The notes beneath the pieces were generated by a model. That model did no database searches. It was not told where the DNA came from and worked only from the letters and a program-made list of their open reading frames with translations. The position numbers and the translations under genes were made by a program. A stretch of DNA of 64,000 nucleotides from Actinomycetaceae bacterium (GTDB lineage: Bacteria > Actinomycetota > Actinomycetes > Actinomycetales > Actinomycetaceae): assembly GCA_030537735.1 (NCBI GenBank), contig JAUNVG010000009.1, positions 1 through 64,000 on the forward strand, read 5' to 3'. Below, in pieces: positions 52,730 through 62,650 of this stretch (position 1 is the first letter of the stretch; each line of letters begins with the position of its first letter).

Positions 52730-53815
52730 GTGTTCTTCCTCCCCCACGCTCTACCGTCGCAACCAGCGGAGTACCACAAACTCGGCTCCGGCACCGATAA
52801 GCGCTGGTGGCGGGTGCTACTGGGGTTCTTAGCGCTGGTGGTAGCCAGCCTGATCCTGATGACCCTAGTTACCCTGGTGCCGTTCCTGCTCGACCCGATG
52901 GGGGCTCTTAAATCATTCGATGCCATTAGTTCAGGGCAGGTGGACTTAAACGACCTGTTCTTCTTCTCGGTGCTAATGCTTAGCCTCATCGTCCTCATTC
53001 CGGTGGCTTTCTTGGCAACTATCTTGGGGTTGCGTATCCGCCCCGGATACCTGCTGTCAGTGGCAGACAAAATGCGCTGGGGATGGTTAGCTCAATGCGT
53101 GCTACTGGCTTCGGTGGTGTTCGTTCCCTTCATGCTGCTATCGACGTTCGTGTTAGAAGAATCAACCATCAACCCGGTTAACAACCTTGGTCTTGCCCTG
53201 GTACTGGTAGTGGTATTAGTGCCTTTACAGTCAGCGGCTGAAGAACTGGTTTTCCGCGGCTACCTAGCCCAAACTGTGGGGGCGTTAATCCCCGGAAGAG
53301 TCGTATCTTTAGTGGTTGCCACGGTGGCTTCCACCCTGCTTTTCGCCGCCGCCCACGGTTCCTTCCATTTGACGACTTTCGCCGCCCTGGGGGCGATGGC
53401 GTTCTTCAGTATGCTACTAACCTGGTACACCGGTGGTTTGGAAGGAGCTATCGCCATCCACGCGGTAAATAACACCACCATTTTCGTGATGGCTGCATTA
53501 ACTGGGCCGCTCGATGCGCTGGTGACGGAAGGCACTGACGTTGGCCCCGCTGCTTTCCTGGTAGCGATGGCCCTGGATGGGGGTTCGGCCGCCCTAATCG
53601 CCTGGTCCGCTAAACGTCGCGGCCTCGTTCGCCACCACGACCCGAAGCGCAATCCGCAGCCGAATCTGGCATATTTGGTAAAGGAATACGGCCGAGGACG
53701 GGTCTACCCCCAACACCGCGAGCTCTACCCACCGCAGTGGCAGGCCGCGCTTTGGGGTAGTGCGATCCGCGCGGAGGAAAACATCGAAAGTCAGGCAAGG
53801 TCCAATGAGTTTTAA
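52730..53815 (+). CDS. CPBP family intramembrane glutamic protease
   Basis: A 361-residue membrane protein with about eight segments. The CPBP (Abi/CAAX protease) motifs are present: EExxxR in QSAAEELVFRGYLAQ, FxxxH in LLFAAAHGSFHL and HAVNNTT in the last motif. Catalytic Glu and His are conserved. The C-terminal 60 residues are cytosolic, with TyrPro-containing tail. GTG 52730 has AAGGAG five bases upstream. Substrate unknown. It overlaps the metallopeptidase gene by 11 bases. Confidence 0.88.
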   Translation: MFFLPHALPSQPAEYHKLGSGTDKRWWRVLLGFLALVVASLILMTLVTLVPFLLDPMGALKSFDAISSGQVDLNDLFFFSVLMLSLIVLIPVAFLATILGLRIRPGYLLSVADKMRWGWLAQCVLLASVVFVPFMLLSTFVLEESTINPVNNLGLALVLVVVLVPLQSAAEELVFRGYLAQTVGALIPGRVVSLVVATVASTLLFAAAHGSFHLTTFAALGAMAFFSMLLTWYTGGLEGAIAIHAVNNTTIFVMAALTGPLDALVTEGTDVGPAAFLVAMALDGGSAALIAWSAKRRGLVRHHDPKRNPQPNLAYLVKEYGRGRVYPQHRELYPPQWQAALWGSAIRAEENIESQARSNEF

Positions 53816-54695
53816 CGAAAACATTCGCACCAACCCGGGACGGGCCCGTTCCGGTGGTCGCGGCGCCGCCGTCGTCGGGGGCACCTCCGTCCTCGGGCTG
53901 CTACTGGCCTTCGCGGTCTACCAGTTCACCGGAGTGGACGTCACCCCACTGCTTGAGCAGCAACCTCAGCCGGCTTCCCAAAGCCAGCAGCAGGAAAACG
54001 CTTTCGCCCACTGCACGGACGGTAAAGCCGCGAACGAATACGACGACTGCCGCATGATTGCCACCATGGAATCCCTCGACGCCCTGTGGTCGCAACAGTT
54101 ACCAGTCCAAGGCCAAGCCGAATACTCCCAACCTGGCTTAGTGCTATTCGAACAAGCCGTTAACACCGGTTGCGGGCAGGCAACCTCCGCGGTCGGGCCG
54201 TTCTACTGCCCGCAAGACGCCACCATTTACATGGACACCACTTTCTTTTCCCTGTTGCGCTCCCAGTTCGGTGCCTCCGCTGGGCCGCTAGCCCAGTCCT
54301 ACGTCCTGGCTCACGAAACCGGTCACCACATTCAAAATATCCTCGGTGTTTTCCAGCGCCACAATACCCAGGAAAAAGGTGAACAAGGTGGGGGCGTGCG
54401 TTCGGAGTTGCAGGCTGACTGCTACGCCGGGGTGTGGATGCATTGCGCTTCTAAGACGGTGGACCCCGAGTCGGGGGAAACTTTCCTAAAGCCTCCCACC
54501 GATGCACAGATCCGTGATGCTTTGAATGCCGCTGAAGCTATTGGTGATGACCGCATTCAAGCCACGCAGGTAGGTCAGGTTCGTCCCGACACCTGGACCC
54601 ACGGTTCCTCCGAGCAGCGCATGCACTGGTTGAAGCTAGGTTTTGAGTCAGGCTCGCTGGCTCAGTGTGACACTTTCGCTGCAGAGCGCGTATAA
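53805..54695 (+). CDS. Neutral zinc metallopeptidase
   Basis: A 296-residue protein with an N-terminal membrane anchor (about 20-42; AAVVGGTSVLGLLLAFAVYQ) and a periplasm-type catalytic domain. The zinc motif is LAHETGHHIQN (HExxH), with a likely third ligand in SELQADCYAGVW. Several cysteines (e.g. FAHCTDGK, DDCRM, TGCGQA, FYCPQD) suggest disulfides outside the membrane. The family is the putative neutral zinc metallopeptidases (ypfJ-like). The ATG 53805 has AAGG four bases upstream. Confidence 0.87.
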   Translation: MSFNENIRTNPGRARSGGRGAAVVGGTSVLGLLLAFAVYQFTGVDVTPLLEQQPQPASQSQQQENAFAHCTDGKAANEYDDCRMIATMESLDALWSQQLPVQGQAEYSQPGLVLFEQAVNTGCGQATSAVGPFYCPQDATIYMDTTFFSLLRSQFGASAGPLAQSYVLAHETGHHIQNILGVFQRHNTQEKGEQGGGVRSELQADCYAGVWMHCASKTVDPESGETFLKPPTDAQIRDALNAAEAIGDDRIQATQVGQVRPDTWTHGSSEQRMHWLKLGFESGSLAQCDTFAAERV

Positions 54696-54786
54696 CTGTA
54701 AGTAAGAGGTTTTCACCCCCTAGCGGTGAGCCCAACACTTCTAGCCCATGAAACCGGGGACTGTCCCCGCGTAGAAAGCCACGCCG

Positions 54787-56469
54787 ATGTCGATAACCGC
54801 ACAAGCCCATAAGCATTACGAACCAGGGATTCCCTGGGAGGTTGAACTCCCCACTAAGTCGGTGTACTTCAACCTGGTGGAAGCCTCCCGCTTCTACGGT
54901 GACCGGCCGGCCATTAACTTCCTGGGCACAACCCTCAACTACCGCCAGTTCCACGCGCTGGTTGACCAAGCTGCCACGGTGTTCTACCGCGCCGGAGTGC
55001 GCCGCGGCGACGTGGTGGCCCTGTGCCTACCTAACTGCCCCCAACACCTGATCGCGTTCTACGCCCTGGCCCGCATCGGAGCGGTAGCGGCCGAACACAA
55101 CCCGCTCTCCCCGGCGGTGGAGATCGCCCAGCAGGTGCGTCGCCACGGCGGCCGAGTAGCGGTGGTGTGGGAAAAAACCGTGGATGCTTTCACGGGGGAA
55201 AACGACCTGGGGTTGGACATGGTTTTCACCGTGGACCTAACCCACCACATGCCGCGAGCGAAGAAAGCCCTGATGTCGCTGCCGGTGGCGAAGGCCCGCA
55301 AAATGCGCGAGCAGATGCGCGCCGAAGTACCTGCCTCCACCCGCTCATTCGATGAGGAAGTGGCTCGCGCTAGCCGTATTCGCGCCAATGTCGAGCACGC
55401 CCGGGTACAAGACATCGCGGTGATCCTGCACACCGGTGGCACTAACGGCATCCCCAAGTCGGTGCCGCTTTCCCACCTCAACATTGGAGCCAACGCCGCC
55501 CAGAACTTGGCGTGGGCACACCGGCTGCACGAAGGGGCGGAGACTTTCTTCTCCCTGCTTCCTTACTTCCACTCTTTTGGCCTGACCTTCTTCATGGTGT
55601 GTGCGGTGAAGATAGCTGCCCACCAGGTGGTGCTTCCGAAGTTCGACGTGAACCTGTGTTTGCAGATGCACCGCAAGGATCCGGTTACCTTCTTCGTGGG
55701 AGTGCCCGCGATGTTCTCCCGCATTGCGAAGGCAGCGCGCGAACAAAAAGTGGACATCACTTCCATTCGCTACGCCATTTCCGGAGCCATGTCGCTGCCC
55801 GATGAGGTGGCCGCCCAGTGGGAGGAACAAACCAAGGGCATTATTGTGGAGGGCTACGGCATGACGGAAACCTCCCCCACCATGACGGGTTCTCCGATTA
55901 ACGCTTCGCGCCGCCACGGCACCTTGGGAGTGCCGTTCCCTTCAACTCTGATGCGTTTGGGAGATCTAGACGATCCCGACAAGGAGCCTCCTGCCGGTGA
56001 GATCGGGGAAATCCTGGTGAAGGGACCGCAGGTGTTCTCCGGCTACCTGGATGCGCCGGAAGAAACCGCGGCGGCGTTTACTTCCGATGGTTACTTCCGC
56101 ACCGGTGACATTGGCCGGGTTGATGATGGTTTCATCATTTTGGCTGACCGGCGTAAAGAGTTGATTCTTTCGGGCGGGTTCAACGTCTACCCTTCGCAGG
56201 TGGAAGCCGCGATTCGTTCCATGCCGCAGGTGGAGGACGTGGCGGTAGTGGGCGTTCCCACTTCCGATAGCGAGGACGTGGTGGCAGCAGTGGTTTCAGC
56301 TGACCCCACGCGCCCGCCGACGTTGGAGCAGGTGCGGGCGTGGGCGCAAAAGGAGCTTCCCCACTACGCGTTGCCGCGCCGCCTGGAGATTATTGACCGC
56401 CTGCCTCATTCGCAGATCGGAAAAGTAATGCGCCGCGCGGTGCGCGAGCGCATTATGAAGTCGAAGTAG
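54787..56469 (+). CDS. Long-chain acyl-CoA synthetase (FadD-like)
   Basis: AMP-binding adenylating enzyme, 560 residues, fitting fatty acid-CoA ligases. Core motifs: phosphate-binding LHTGGTNGIPKSVPLSH (Thr-Asn in place of the more common Thr-Thr), GYGMTETSPTMTG, DGYFRTGDIGRVDDGFIILA, RRKELILSGGFNVYPSQVEA, and the A10 lysine in PHSQIGKVMRRAVRE. No carrier domain is present. It stands alone on plus between the metallopeptidase and the convergent suf operon. Chain-length preference cannot be read. Confidence 0.88.
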   Translation: MSITAQAHKHYEPGIPWEVELPTKSVYFNLVEASRFYGDRPAINFLGTTLNYRQFHALVDQAATVFYRAGVRRGDVVALCLPNCPQHLIAFYALARIGAVAAEHNPLSPAVEIAQQVRRHGGRVAVVWEKTVDAFTGENDLGLDMVFTVDLTHHMPRAKKALMSLPVAKARKMREQMRAEVPASTRSFDEEVARASRIRANVEHARVQDIAVILHTGGTNGIPKSVPLSHLNIGANAAQNLAWAHRLHEGAETFFSLLPYFHSFGLTFFMVCAVKIAAHQVVLPKFDVNLCLQMHRKDPVTFFVGVPAMFSRIAKAAREQKVDITSIRYAISGAMSLPDEVAAQWEEQTKGIIVEGYGMTETSPTMTGSPINASRRHGTLGVPFPSTLMRLGDLDDPDKEPPAGEIGEILVKGPQVFSGYLDAPEETAAAFTSDGYFRTGDIGRVDDGFIILADRRKELILSGGFNVYPSQVEAAIRSMPQVEDVAVVGVPTSDSEDVVAAVVSADPTRPPTLEQVRAWAQKELPHYALPRRLEIIDRLPHSQIGKVMRRAVRERIMKSK

Positions 56470-56472
56470 AGA

Positions 56473-56517
56473 CGGCGTGTAACCACCCCGGCACCTGGCC
56501 GAGCCGGCTACACGCCG
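56473..56517. terminator. Hairpin between the convergent fadD-like gene and suf operon
   Basis: CGGCGTGTA (56473-56481) pairs with TACACGCCG (56509-56517) with an additional inner GC-rich pairing. It starts three bases past the acyl-CoA ligase stop and could serve both convergent transcripts. No U run. Confidence 0.45.
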
Positions 56518-56606
56518 CGCGTTTACGTTTTACGATGACCAGTTTCACTGAGCGCTGACGCTTGCGTGTGATCCTGCCGGCAGCGCCACGCCAGTCAGCC
56601 TCGTCG

Positions 56607-57017
56607 CTAGACGTTAAAGCCGATGGCGCGCAACTGTTCGCGCCCGTCGTCAGTAATGCGATCCGGGCCCCACGGCGGCATCCACACCCAGTTAATGATT
56701 AGCCCCGCCGCCACGTCGGAAGTCATGGCTTGCGCTTGGCTTTCAATCACATCGGTGAGGGGGCAAGCAGCTGAAGTCAAAGTCATATCGACGTGGGCGA
56801 TATTGTCTTCATCCACGGTAATGCCGTAAACCAGTCCCAGGTCAACGATATTGATCCCCAGTTCGGGGTCAATCACGTCTTTGAGGGCTTCTTCCACGTC
56901 CTCGGCACTGACGTCACCGCGCGATTCCAAGTCAACACCGGCCGGTGCCGGTTCTGGTGGTTGGTGGGCGCCGAAACGCTGCTCCACGGGTTCGGGGTTC
57001 GCCATCGGGTTATCCAT
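56607..57017 (-). CDS. sufT: SufT-like Fe-S assembly protein (MIP18/DUF59)
   Basis: A 136-residue protein: the DUF59 core holds EEALKDVIDPELGINIVDLG, VDMTLTSAACPLTDVIESQA with the reactive Cys, and VWMPPWGPDRIT. SufT proteins help mature Fe-S enzymes. ATG 57017 overlaps the sufU stop (TGATG) and has GAGGAG eight bases upstream; the longer frame to 57092 is rejected. A 40-residue polar N-terminus precedes the core. Last gene of the suf operon. Confidence 0.9.
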   Translation of the reverse strand: MDNPMANPEPVEQRFGAHQPPEPAPAGVDLESRGDVSAEDVEEALKDVIDPELGINIVDLGLVYGITVDEDNIAHVDMTLTSAACPLTDVIESQAQAMTSDVAAGLIINWVWMPPWGPDRITDDGREQLRAIGFNV

Positions 57018-57484
57018 CAGCGTTTCTCCTCCAGTTTGATTCCTGCTTGCGCCAGGGCGTCGCGCAGCGCGTACCACCCCAGCAGGGCGCATTTAATGCG
57101 GTTGGGGAACTTAGAGGTGCCCTCTAAGGCGGCACCGTCCTCGATCCGGTCAAGTAGTTCTTCATCCACGCCTTTGCCGCGCGAATGCATCATAGTTTCG
57201 AAATCATCATACAACTGCGCGATTTGCGACAGGTCTTTGCCGTCGATTAGCTCCGACATGATCGACAGTGAAGCCTGTGAAATGGAGCAGCCATCCCCGT
57301 CCCACATCACTTCCGTGAGGTTGCCGTCCTCGTCCACACGCACCCCCAGGGTGACTTCGTCCCCACACGTGGGGTTCACCTGGTAGGAGGATGCGGTTAC
57401 GTCCGCAGGCACCGGTGCACTTCCGGTGCGCTGACGGGAGTGGTCAAGAATTACCTGCTGGTAGAGGGTATCTAGTTCGGACAC
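57017..57484 (-). CDS. sufU: SufU-type scaffold/sulfur-transfer protein
   Basis: A 155-residue zinc-dependent sulfurtransferase partner of SufS. Conserved cysteines lie in YQVNPTCGDEVTLGV, WDGDGCSISQASLSIMSELI and FPNRIKCALLGWYAL, and an Asp in the first motif completes the zinc site. The insert of about 20 residues between the second and third motifs is typical of SufU rather than IscU. Four bases from sufS. Confidence 0.94.
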   Translation of the reverse strand: MSELDTLYQQVILDHSRQRTGSAPVPADVTASSYQVNPTCGDEVTLGVRVDEDGNLTEVMWDGDGCSISQASLSIMSELIDGKDLSQIAQLYDDFETMMHSRGKGVDEELLDRIEDGAALEGTSKFPNRIKCALLGWYALRDALAQAGIKLEEKR

Positions 57485-57488
57485 GTAG

Positions 57489-58781
57489 TTAAGCCTTTCC
57501 GAAGAATGAGCGGACCTTATCTAAGGCTACCCCTAGTTGCTCGATTTCCGCTGGCGTGGTGGTCAGTGCCACTGACGCGCGGGTGGAAGATCGCACTTGG
57601 AAGAAGGTGTGCAGGGGAATCGCGCAGTGATGCCCCACTCGCACGGCGATGGAGTCCGCGTCCAAGATCTGCCCCACATCGTGCGGGTGTACACCGTCCA
57701 CGGCGAAAGCCACCACTCCCAGGCGATCACTGTGGTCGGTGGGTCCGAGGACGCGCACGCCCTCGATGCTGGAAATGGTGTCCATCATGAGGGCGGTGAG
57801 TTCGCGTTCGTGGGCAGCGAAACGATCCATTCCCACTTCGGTGAGGAACTGCAGGGCCCGTGCCCACCCCACGGCTTGCGCTACCGGCTGGGAACCGGCC
57901 TCGAACCGCTGCGGCGAAGGCAGGTAGATAGCCTTTTCCATGGTCACATTCGCCACCATGGAACCGCCGGAGAGGAAGGCAGGCATGGCTTCCAACAGCT
58001 CGCGCCTACCCCACAGCGCCCCCACCCCGGTGGGCCCGCACATCTTATGGGAAGACATCACTAGGAAGTCCACATCCAGCTCACGCACGTCTATCGGCAG
58101 GTGCGCGGCCGACTGGCAGGTGTCAAGCAGCACCAGCGCCCCCACGGCGCGCGCGGCGGCGCGTATGGGTTCGACCGGTGAAATCGCCCCGGTGACGTTG
58201 GATACGTGGGTGAAAGCCACCAGCTTCGTGTTGGGGGTAATCACCGACAGGGTCTCTAGGTCGATGCGCCCATCGGCTGTTAAGTCCAGGTAGGCGAACT
58301 CCGCCCCGGTGCGGGCGCATAGTTCTTGCCAGGGAACAAGGTTGGCATGGTGTTCAGCGCGCGTGGCCACCACTTTATCTCCCGGTCCCAGGCGGAAGAT
58401 GTCAGCGGCTTTGCCACCGCGGCCGGCAGTAGCATTCGACATGGCGAAAGCCACCAGGTTAATGGCTTCAGTGGCGTTCTTCGTCCACACGATTTCATCG
58501 GGGTGAGCGCCAATGAAGTCCGCCACCGTGGCGCGGGCATCGGCGAAGGCGGCGGTGGATTCATCCCCCAACTGGTGGGTTCCTCGGCTCACAGCCCCGT
58601 TGGAGTGGGCGTAGAAGTCGGCCTCGGCGTCAATCACGCACTGGGGTTTTTGCGAAGTGGCGGAGGCATCCAGGTAGACGATTGGTCCCCCGCCGCGCCC
58701 GGTGCGCCCCAGGATTGGGAACTGGGCGCGCAGCTGGCTAACTTCCTGCGCGGTGAACGGTTTAGCCACCGATGTTGCCAT
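57489..58781 (-). CDS. sufS: Cysteine desulfurase SufS
   Basis: PLP enzyme that takes sulfur from cysteine for Fe-S assembly. 430 residues, group II. Features: VYLDASATSQKPQCVIDAEA, FVWTKNATEAINLVA-like segment (IVWTKNATEAINLVA), ATRAEHHANLVPW, the PLP lysine in FLVMSSHKMCGPTGVGALWG, and the active-site cysteine in VRVGHHCAIPLH. ATG 58781 matches the family start; a frame start 28 codons upstream has no support. GGAGG lies 12 bases upstream. Confidence 0.95.
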   Translation of the reverse strand: MATSVAKPFTAQEVSQLRAQFPILGRTGRGGGPIVYLDASATSQKPQCVIDAEADFYAHSNGAVSRGTHQLGDESTAAFADARATVADFIGAHPDEIVWTKNATEAINLVAFAMSNATAGRGGKAADIFRLGPGDKVVATRAEHHANLVPWQELCARTGAEFAYLDLTADGRIDLETLSVITPNTKLVAFTHVSNVTGAISPVEPIRAAARAVGALVLLDTCQSAAHLPIDVRELDVDFLVMSSHKMCGPTGVGALWGRRELLEAMPAFLSGGSMVANVTMEKAIYLPSPQRFEAGSQPVAQAVGWARALQFLTEVGMDRFAAHERELTALMMDTISSIEGVRVLGPTDHSDRLGVVAFAVDGVHPHDVGQILDADSIAVRVGHHCAIPLHTFFQVRSSTRASVALTTTPAEIEQLGVALDKVRSFFGKA

Positions 58782-58823
58782 GGGCGAGTGCCTCCTAAAA
58801 TTTAGCTGTCGCTTTATATGGTG

Positions 58824-58861
58824 GGCGCCGCGACCGTGTCCAAGGACGCGACCGCGGCGCC
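58824..58861. terminator. Hairpin between sufC and sufS
   Basis: GGCGCCGCG (58824-58832) pairs with CGCGGCGCC (58853-58861), with an inner GTCC/GGAC pairing. It lies in the 114-base sufC-sufS gap. With no U run, it may be an attenuator or mRNA-processing site that lowers sufS-sufU-sufT expression. Confidence 0.45.
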
Positions 58862-58895
58862 ACACCTGCAGACGGTATTGGCCTAGCTAGAAACT

Positions 58896-59645
58896 CTAGG
58901 CGAAGTAGCGGTCGTAGCCTTCTTCTTCCAGGCGGTCGGCTAGTTCGCGGCCACCGGAGTCAGCTACGCGACCATCTACGAATACGTGTACGTAGTCGGG
59001 CTTAATGTAGCGCAGGATACGAGTGTAGTGGGTAATCAGCAGCACTCCCAGGCCGGTGGTTTCGTGAGCGCGGTTCACGCCCTCGGACACCACGCGCAGC
59101 GCGTCCACGTCCAACCCGGAGTCGGTTTCGTCCAGCACCGCCATCTTCGGCTTGAGCAGTTCCATCTGCAAGATCTCCAGGCGCTTCTTCTCCCCGCCGG
59201 AGAATCCCACGTTCACGTCGCGGTCGGCGAAGCTCGGATCCATGCGCAAGTTATCCATAGCTTGACGCACGTCCTTAACCCAGGTGCGCAGTTTCGGAGC
59301 TTCACCGTCGATCGCGGTCTTCGCGGTACGCAGGAAGTTGGACACCGTTACGCCTGCTACCTCCACCGGGTACTGCATCGCTAGGAACAGGCCGGCGTGA
59401 GCACGCTCATCGGGTGACATCTCCAAGATGTCCTCCCCATCGAGCAGTGCCTGCCCGGAGTCAATGGTGTACTTCGGGTGGCCCGCCAAAGCGTATGCCA
59501 GGGTGGATTTGCCGGAACCGTTGGGGCCCATAATGGCGTGAATTTCACCGGAGTTAATGGTCAGGTTAACGCCTTTGAGGATGTGCTTCATCCCTTCGGG
59601 GGTTTCCACACTCACGTGCAGGTCTTTGATTTCAAGGGTAGTCAT
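58896..59645 (-). CDS. sufC: SufC ATPase
   Basis: ABC-type ATPase subunit of the SufBCD scaffold, 249 residues. Walker A IMGPNGSGKSTLAYALAGHP, Q-loop region LFLAMQYPVEVAGVT, signature NVGFSGGEKKRLEILQMELL, Walker B KMAVLDETDSGLDVDALRVV and switch His in LLITHYTRIL. No membrane segments; acts in the cytosol with SufB and SufD. Good RBS AAAAGGA. Confidence 0.97.
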   Translation of the reverse strand: MTTLEIKDLHVSVETPEGMKHILKGVNLTINSGEIHAIMGPNGSGKSTLAYALAGHPKYTIDSGQALLDGEDILEMSPDERAHAGLFLAMQYPVEVAGVTVSNFLRTAKTAIDGEAPKLRTWVKDVRQAMDNLRMDPSFADRDVNVGFSGGEKKRLEILQMELLKPKMAVLDETDSGLDVDALRVVSEGVNRAHETTGLGVLLITHYTRILRYIKPDYVHVFVDGRVADSGGRELADRLEEEGYDRYFA

Positions 59646-59657
59646 AGTTTGTTCCTT

Positions 59658-59981
59658 TTACGCATCTACGTCGATAAGGACGTTGCCGTTTTCTAACTGC
59701 AGGGGGTAAGTTTTCACGGGTTTGGGGGCAGGCAGCGTACCTTCCCCGGTTTCGAGGTCGAACTCGGCGCTGTGAGCCCAGCATTCGACGCAGCCTTCCC
59801 CAATGTCGCCTTCAGAAAGTGGTACGTCAGCGTGGGTGCAGGTGTCGTCAATCGCGTACCACTGCCCCACCTGGTCGCAAATCACTGCCACCAGGTGTTC
59901 ACTGCCACCACTGTCGGTAAGCGACACCGCCCGGGCACTGCCCGGTTCCAGGTCGGCTGCGCCAGCGTATTGCCAAGCCAT
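59658..59981 (-). CDS. Rieske-type ferredoxin of the suf operon
   Basis: A 107-residue non-haem iron oxygenase-type Rieske protein. The [2Fe-2S] ligands are visible: AIDDTCTHADVPLSEGD (Cys-x-His) and VECWAHSAEFDLETGEG (Cys-x2-His). It lies between sufC and sufD, its regular place in actinobacteria, and may donate electrons in cluster assembly; this role is inferred. Confidence 0.92.
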   Translation of the reverse strand: MAWQYAGAADLEPGSARAVSLTDSGGSEHLVAVICDQVGQWYAIDDTCTHADVPLSEGDIGEGCVECWAHSAEFDLETGEGTLPAPKPVKTYPLQLENGNVLIDVDA

Positions 59982-61187
59982 TTACTGGCCTGCTTCCGTC
60001 TCGAGGCCTTCGGACAGGACTCCGCCCGCTTCCAGCTCTGCTTCGATCGCTTCCATTAGGTGATCTTGCACCTGGGGGATACCGATTTCTTGGATGAGTT
60101 CAGCGAAGAAACCTCGCACCACCAGGCGGCGCGCATCCATTTCGGAAACGCCGCGTGACATCAGGTAGAACAGTTGCTCATCGTCGAAACGCCCGGTGGC
60201 TGAAGCGTGTCCGGCACCTTCGATTTCACCGTTTTCAATCTCCAGGTTCGGCACTGAATCGGCTTTCGCCCCTTCGGTTAGAACCAGGTTGCGGTTCAGC
60301 TCGTAAGTGTCCGTCCCGTCCGCGTCGCGTCCAATCAGGCAGTCCCCCACCCACACGGAGTGGGCGCTCTTACCTTGGAGGGCTCCCTTATAAGTGACGC
60401 GGGAGTAGCAGTTCGGCTGAGTGTGGGCAATGTAGGGACGGTGCTCTAAGTGTTGGCCTTCGTCCACGAAGTACAGGCCCAGCATCTCAATGTGACCGCG
60501 CGGGGAGGCGAACTCGGTGTCCGCGCAGATACGCACCAGGTCCCCACCTAAAGTGACCACGATGTGGCGCAGCTGGGTGTTAGCCCCAGCGCGCATGCGG
60601 TGGTTGGAGGCGTGCGTGGCATCATCGTCCCATTCGTGGACGCTCACCACGGTTAGTCGCGCCTCGTCGGCAGCGTCAATCTCCACCGTCTGGTTAAGTT
60701 TCGCTTTCCCCCGGTGGTTGATTAGCACCACGGCTTCAGCGTTTTCACCACAGCGCACGTAGATGCGTTGGCTGGTTACGTCCTCGCTGTCGGACTCCAC
60801 CTGCAACACGATCGGGTCGGCAACTTGCGCGCCGGCGGGAATGTCAACCAGGTGCACGCTGGTGGCGCGATCCCACGACACCACTGCGGTGCGGTCACCG
60901 GGGGCGAGGATCGGCTGGCAACGCTGGTCGTCCACGTCCACCACCTGGTAGGTGGCAGGCTGGGGTACTTCTGCCTTGACGGGTAGGTCTTGCCCACTGT
61001 AGTTCGCCGGGTCGAACAGGGCTTCGATCCGGCGCAGCGGGGTGAACCGCCAGTCCTCTTCCCGGCCGCCGGGGGTGGCAATCGCATTAACGTCGAAGGA
61101 AGTGGGTCGGTCCGCGCGTGAAGACAGGGTCTTTTGCGTGCCTGCGCCGTGTGAGTGGGCGCGGGACATGGTTTCGGTGACGCTCAT
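59982..61187 (-). CDS. sufD: SufD scaffold subunit
   Basis: A 401-residue beta-helix protein that forms the SufBCD complex with SufB. It begins with a polar N-terminus and [15 protein letters not shown]. The core has [20 protein letters not shown] with its conserved histidines, [20 protein letters not shown] and [20 protein letters not shown], then [20 protein letters not shown] with following GFF. It overlaps sufB by four bases. Confidence 0.95.
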   Translation of the reverse strand: MSVTETMSRAHSHGAGTQKTLSSRADRPTSFDVNAIATPGGREEDWRFTPLRRIEALFDPANYSGQDLPVKAEVPQPATYQVVDVDDQRCQPILAPGDRTAVVSWDRATSVHLVDIPAGAQVADPIVLQVESDSEDVTSQRIYVRCGENAEAVVLINHRGKAKLNQTVEIDAADEARLTVVSVHEWDDDATHASNHRMRAGANTQLRHIVVTLGGDLVRICADTEFASPRGHIEMLGLYFVDEGQHLEHRPYIAHTQPNCYSRVTYKGALQGKSAHSVWVGDCLIGRDADGTDTYELNRNLVLTEGAKADSVPNLEIENGEIEGAGHASATGRFDDEQLFYLMSRGVSEMDARRLVVRGFFAELIQEIGIPQVQDHLMEAIEAELEAGGVLSEGLETEAGQ

Positions 61188-62635
61188 CCCACCGATCCTT
61201 CCATTTGCAGCTCGATAAGTCGGTTAAGTTCCAGGGCGTATTCCATCGGCAGTTCGCGCGCGATGGGTTCAACGAAGCCGCGCACAATCATCGCCATTGC
61301 TTCGTTTTCTTCTAGCCCGCGTGACATCAGGTAGAACAGTTGGTCTTCGCTCACTTTCGAAACGGTGGCTTCGTGTCCCATTTCCACGTCATCGGTGCGC
61401 ACATCCACGTACGGGTAGGTGTCGGTGCGGGAGATCTTATCTACCAGCAGCGCGTCACACAGCACGTTGGACTTAGAGTGGCGTGCCTTTTCGTCGATCT
61501 CCACCAGACCGCGGTAGGAGGCGCGCCCGCCGTTGCGGGAGACGGATTTGGACACGATGGACGAGGACGTGTGGGGCGCCATGTGCACCATCTTCGCCCC
61601 GGTGTCCTGGTGTTGTCCTTCACCGGCGAAACCGATGGAAAGGGTTTCACCGCGAGCGTGTTCACCCATCAGGTAGCAGGCGGGGTACTTCATGGTGACT
61701 GCGGAACCGATGTTGCCATCGATCCATTCCATGGTGGCGCCTTCTTCCACGATGGCGCGCTGGGTCACCAGGTTCAGTACGTTGTTAGACCAGTTCTGGA
61801 TGGTGGTGTAGCGTACGCGCGCGTCTTTGAGGACGAAGATCTCCACGATTGCCGAGTGCAGGGAGTTGGTGTCGTAGATGGGTGCGGTGCATCCTTCCAC
61901 GTAGTGCACGTAAGAGCCTTCGTCCGCCACGATGAGGGTGCGTTCGAACTGCCCCATGGCTTCGGTGTTAATACGGAAGTATGCCTGCAGGGGGATTTCT
62001 ACGTGTACGCCCGGGGGGACGTAGACGAATGATCCACCCGACCAGGCGGCGGTGTTCAAGGCGGCGAACTTGTTGTCTCCTGCCGGTACGGCTTTGCCGA
62101 AGTATTTCTTGAAAATCTCCGGGTACTTCTTCAAGCCGGTGTCGGTGTCTAAGAACACTACGCCTTGGCGTTCTAGGTCTTCTTGGATCTGCTGGTAGAC
62201 CACTTCGGACTCGTACTGGGCGGCCACGCCCGCCACCAGGCGGTTACGTTCGGCTTCGGGGATTCCCAGGCGGTCGTAGGTGTTCTTGATTTCTTCAGGC
62301 AGGTCATCCCAGGACTGTGCGACCCGGTCGGTGGGGCGAACGTAGTACTTGAAGGAATCAAAATCGATATCGTCTAGGTCCGCACCCCACTTGGGTAGGG
62401 GTTTGCGTTCCCAGGCTTTGAGTCCTTTGAGGCGCCGCTGCAGCATCCATTCGGGTTCTTCTTTCACCGAAGAGATGTAGCGCACGACGTCCTCGTTAAG
62501 TCCACGTTCTACATTCAGACCGTAGTCATCACTGTCACGCCATCCGTACTCGTAGGCGCCAATGGAGTCGATGATTTCTTCATCGGTGCGCGGCTTTTTC
62601 GCCTCGCTTTCCACTGGGGGTATTGTTGTCGACAT
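61184..62635 (-). CDS. sufB: SufB scaffold subunit
   Basis: The main scaffold subunit of SufBCD, 483 residues. Family signatures: [60 protein letters not shown] with the cluster-region cysteine, [20 protein letters not shown], and [20 protein letters not shown]. The C-terminal motif [20 protein letters not shown] is shared with SufD. RBS AGGAAGGA; 15 bases after sufR. Confidence 0.96.
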   Translation of the reverse strand: MSTTIPPVESEAKKPRTDEEIIDSIGAYEYGWRDSDDYGLNVERGLNEDVVRYISSVKEEPEWMLQRRLKGLKAWERKPLPKWGADLDDIDFDSFKYYVRPTDRVAQSWDDLPEEIKNTYDRLGIPEAERNRLVAGVAAQYESEVVYQQIQEDLERQGVVFLDTDTGLKKYPEIFKKYFGKAVPAGDNKFAALNTAAWSGGSFVYVPPGVHVEIPLQAYFRINTEAMGQFERTLIVADEGSYVHYVEGCTAPIYDTNSLHSAIVEIFVLKDARVRYTTIQNWSNNVLNLVTQRAIVEEGATMEWIDGNIGSAVTMKYPACYLMGEHARGETLSIGFAGEGQHQDTGAKMVHMAPHTSSSIVSKSVSRNGGRASYRGLVEIDEKARHSKSNVLCDALLVDKISRTDTYPYVDVRTDDVEMGHEATVSKVSEDQLFYLMSRGLEENEAMAMIVRGFVEPIARELPMEYALELNRLIELQMEGSVG

Positions 62636-62650
62636 TTAGTTCCTTCCTCA

